Part shown: in pieces, positions 4,757 to 6,523 of the stretch
How positions within the stretch are numbered: the stretch's first letter is position 1
Layout: every line of letters starts with the position of its first letter
Assembly (NCBI GenBank): GCA_017459315.1
Contig: JAFUDD010000119.1
Span: forward strand, 1-6,523
Reading direction: 5' to 3'
Source of the DNA: Clostridia bacterium
GTDB taxonomy: Bacteria; Bacillota_A; Clostridia; Christensenellales; CAG-138
DNA: 6,523 nt
Program-made: the position numbers and the translations under genes
The notes under the pieces: generated by a model
Told to the model about the DNA's origin: nothing
Databases searched by the model: none
The model's input: only the letters and a program-made list of their open reading frames with translations

Positions 4757-6523
4757 ATGAAGCATACGATTCGGAAAACGGCTGCGTTTCTGTGCCTTTG
4801 CGCCGCGCTTTTGACGGCGGCGTGCGCAGATCCCGCAGCGACCAAAACCAATGTGGATTTGCCCGGCGCAAGTGCGGCTCCGGCGGAAACCGCAATGCCG
4901 CAGCAAATGATCGAAGTGATCGCAACCGCCGACCCGGCCATTGCCGAGCAGCAGGCGAAGCTGAACGATATTTTGAAGCGCGCGACCTTCCTCGACGGCG
5001 TGACCGTGAACGGCGTTGCCCTCGGCGGCATGACGCTGCAGGACGCGACCGCGGCGCTGCGCGAAGCCGTGCAGAATACAAAGCAAGCCTTTGTTGTCTA
5101 TGCAAACGACGAAGCGCACACGGCTTTTTCCGGCGCGGAGATCGCTATGGACGACAACTTAGAGGATGTGCTTGACGAAGCGTTCAACCTCGTCCGCGAG
5201 GACAACGGGTATGACGCGGTCATGGCCGAGGTGGAAAGCATTGCCAACAGCGGCAAGGCCTACGATGTGACGCTGCGCTTTGCGCCGGACGCGCTGCAAA
5301 GCGCGGTCGATGCGTATGCCGAGACGCACGACACCGCCCCGGTCAACGCTTCCGTCACCTACAACGCCGACGAAAACAAGATCGACTATACCGACGATGT
5401 ACCGGGACAGCTCGTGGATCGTGAGGCGCTCACCGACGCGCTCCTGCATGCGCAAAACGGCGACGATGTGGAGGTTGTGCTTGTGGAGCAGCCTGCCGAA
5501 GTCACGCGGGACAACGTTGCCGAGAAGTTCGTGCTGCGCGGCTCGAAGACGACCGATTACAGCTCGAGCAACAAGAACCGCAAGCATAACGTCAAAAAAG
5601 GCTGTGAAATGATCACCGGCACGGTGCTGCATCCCGGTGATGTGTTCTCTGCGAACGAAACGCTCGGCGTGCGCAACAAGGCGAACGGCTGGAAGCTCGC
5701 CGGCGCGTACCAGACCGGTACGACCGTACAGGAATACGGCGGCGGCGTGTGCCAGCTTTCCTCCACGCTGTATAACGCGGCGGTACAGGCGGACATGGAG
5801 ATCGTGTTCCGCCGGAACCACTCGATGCCGGTGCATTACATCGACATGGGTCTCGACGCCACGATCAACTCGGTCGGCAATATCATTGACTTCAAATTCA
5901 AAAACAGCAGCAAGTCTGATATCATCATCATCGGCTATGCGAACGGCAAGAAGCTGACGTTTGAAATCTACGGCATCCCGATCATCGAGGATTCCGACGG
6001 CGAATACGACGAAATCCGGATTCCCAAGCCCAAGAAGACCAAGACGCTGTCGCCGTCCGGTGAGATCGAATATCAGGTTGACGAATCGCTGAAGCCCGGT
6101 CAGAAGAAGAAGATTCAGGATCGGCAGAACGGCTCCGTCTGGCAGAGCTATAAGCAGTACTATCTAAACGGCGAGCTTGTCAAGGAAGAGAAGCTCGACA
6201 CCTCCACCTATAAGGCCTTTGCCGGCGTGTATGCCATCGGCCCGGAGGCGGAGACCGTAGAACCGACGGAGACGCCGAAAGCATCGGAGGATACGCCCAA
6301 GCCCACCGAAAAGCCTGCAAACAATACACCCGAGCCCGCCGATAATCCTGCAGACAATACACCCGAGCCCACCGAAAAGCCGACTGAAACACCTACAGAA
6401 AGCAGCAGTTCTTCTACCGGCAGCGACAGCGGCTCCTCCGGCTCCGGCAGCGACAGCGGCTCCTCCGGTTCCAGCTCCGGCAGCGACAGCGGCTCCTCCG
6501 GTTCCAGCTCCGGCAGCGACAGC
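4757..6523 (+). CDS. VanW-family surface lipoprotein with G5-like domain and repetitive tail (C-terminus outside the window)
   Basis: The frame is open for 589 codons to the right edge with no stop. Residues 1-23 are a secretion signal: basic MKHTIRK, a hydrophobic core, then LLTAAC with Cys23 as the likely lipidated residue. Thr at -3 is tolerated but not the usual Leu. Residues about 79-255 resemble the PG_binding_4 region found before VanW (GVTVNGVALGGMT; later PGQLVDREAL). The VanW domain is about 263-406, with the hallmark EYGGGVCQLSSTLYNA (326-341) and NHSMPVHYID (354-363). Residues about 422-496 are G5-like (KPGQKKK...YYLNGELV...Y.AFAGVYAIGP). The tail from 497 is Pro/Thr/Glu repeats, then Gly/Ser/Asp repeats. 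VanW was named from vancomycin-resistance clusters, but its biochemical function is unknown; G5 domains are proposed to bind cell-wall sugars. A cell-wall-associated role is inferred, and no resistance genes are nearby. Confidence 0.92.
   Translation, partial: MKHTIRKTAAFLCLCAALLTAACADPAATKTNVDLPGASAAPAETAMPQQMIEVIATADPAIAEQQAKLNDILKRATFLDGVTVNGVALGGMTLQDATAALREAVQNTKQAFVVYANDEAHTAFSGAEIAMDDNLEDVLDEAFNLVREDNGYDAVMAEVESIANSGKAYDVTLRFAPDALQSAVDAYAETHDTAPVNASVTYNADENKIDYTDDVPGQLVDREALTDALLHAQNGDDVEVVLVEQPAEVTRDNVAEKFVLRGSKTTDYSSSNKNRKHNVKKGCEMITGTVLHPGDVFSANETLGVRNKANGWKLAGAYQTGTTVQEYGGGVCQLSSTLYNAAVQADMEIVFRRNHSMPVHYIDMGLDATINSVGNIIDFKFKNSSKSDIIIIGYANGKKLTFEIYGIPIIEDSDGEYDEIRIPKPKKTKTLSPSGEIEYQVDESLKPGQKKKIQDRQNGSVWQSYKQYYLNGELVKEEKLDTSTYKAFAGVYAIGPEAETVEPTETPKASEDTPKPTEKPANNTPEPADNPADNTPEPTEKPTETPTESSSSSTGSDSGSSGSGSDSGSSGSSSGSDSGSSGSSSGSDS
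6302..6400 (+). repeat. Three degenerate 33-bp tandem repeats (Pro/Thr/Glu-rich)
   Basis: Units are 6302-6334, 6335-6367 and 6368-6400, encoding PTEKPANNTPE, PADNPADNTPE and PTEKPTETPTE. The best-conserved part is the 24-mer starting CCTGCA at 6314 and 6347, which differs at one base (A/G). The third unit matches the first over its first 12 bases (CCCACCGAAAAG) and then diverges. It lies in the extended linker that carries the VanW/G5 domains away from the tail, as in wall-spanning Pro-rich segments. Confidence 0.8.
6419..6523 (+). repeat. 33-bp tandem repeats (Gly/Ser/Asp), cut by the window edge
   Basis: Copy 1 (6419-6445) is a 27-bp variant encoding GSDSGSSGS. Copies 2 (6446-6478) and 3 (6479-6511) are identical at all 33 bases and encode GSDSGSSGSSS. 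A fourth copy begins at 6512 and is cut after 12 bases. Exact identity including synonymous positions points to recent expansion by slippage or unequal recombination. The encoded sequence is low-complexity, acidic and flexible; the total copy number is unknown. Confidence 0.9.

Noticed and set aside
4649..5119. Minus-strand open frames covering the VanW promoter and signal peptide
   Set aside because: They overlap a well-supported plus-strand promoter, ribosome site and secretion signal, and have no ribosome site or recognisable motif of their own.
5159..5836. A 225-codon minus-strand open frame
   Set aside because: It lies inside the VanW coding region in antisense; the Arg/His/Val-rich product is the usual mirror of a G+C-rich gene.
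4757..6523. VanW gene as evidence of a vancomycin-resistance cluster
   Set aside because: VanW domains are widespread in Firmicutes outside resistance loci, and no vanR/S, vanH, ligase or vanX gene is in the window.
6302..6523. Tandem repeats considered as a CRISPR array
   Set aside because: The units abut without spacers, keep an 11-residue reading frame and continue the VanW protein.

Overview
The window looks like a piece of chromosome from a G+C-rich member of the Clostridia (low confidence below class level). The grounds are the Shine-Dalgarno-led, tightly packed genes, an unusually long (601-residue) HflX, and a VanW/G5 surface protein with a Thr/Pro/Glu-rich tail, an architecture common in gut Firmicutes. 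No mobile element, CRISPR array, rRNA or tRNA was seen. Nearly every base is coding; the only real intergenic gap is about 260 bases.

Left two thirds (1-4494, minus strand): one compact operon read right to left. Its order is recX (RecA modulator), nnr (bifunctional NAD(P)HX epimerase/dehydratase), hflX (ribosome-associated GTPase), a HAD-family phosphatase, and the start of one more unrecognised gene that runs off the left edge. Junctions are an ATGA overlap (recX/nnr), 10 bp (nnr/hflX), 2 bp (hflX/HAD) and 1 bp (HAD/next gene), and each downstream gene has a Shine-Dalgarno-like stretch at or inside the end of the previous gene. A good extended -10 promoter precedes recX and implies that recX starts at 4494, not at the longer in-frame ATG at 4518. 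The recognisable products all look like maintenance or stress functions: recombination control, repair of hydrated nicotinamide cofactors, ribosome rescue/splitting, and a housecleaning-type phosphatase.

Middle (4495-4756): a divergent control region with a minus-strand promoter for the recX operon and a plus-strand promoter for the surface-protein gene.

Right third (4757-6523, plus strand): an open reading frame of 589 codons with no stop inside the window, for a secreted, probably lipid-anchored VanW-family protein: signal peptide with Cys23, PG_binding_4-like region, VanW domain, G5-like domain, then a repetitive tail. The tail holds two unrelated tandem-repeat blocks that share a 33-bp (11-residue) period, and the window ends inside the second one.

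The most interesting observation is that the N-terminal extension of HflX carries a complete JAMM/MPN metalloprotease-type signature (HxH-x7-SxxD, with a plausible partner Glu) and resembles RadC, so this HflX appears to be a JAMM-GTPase fusion.
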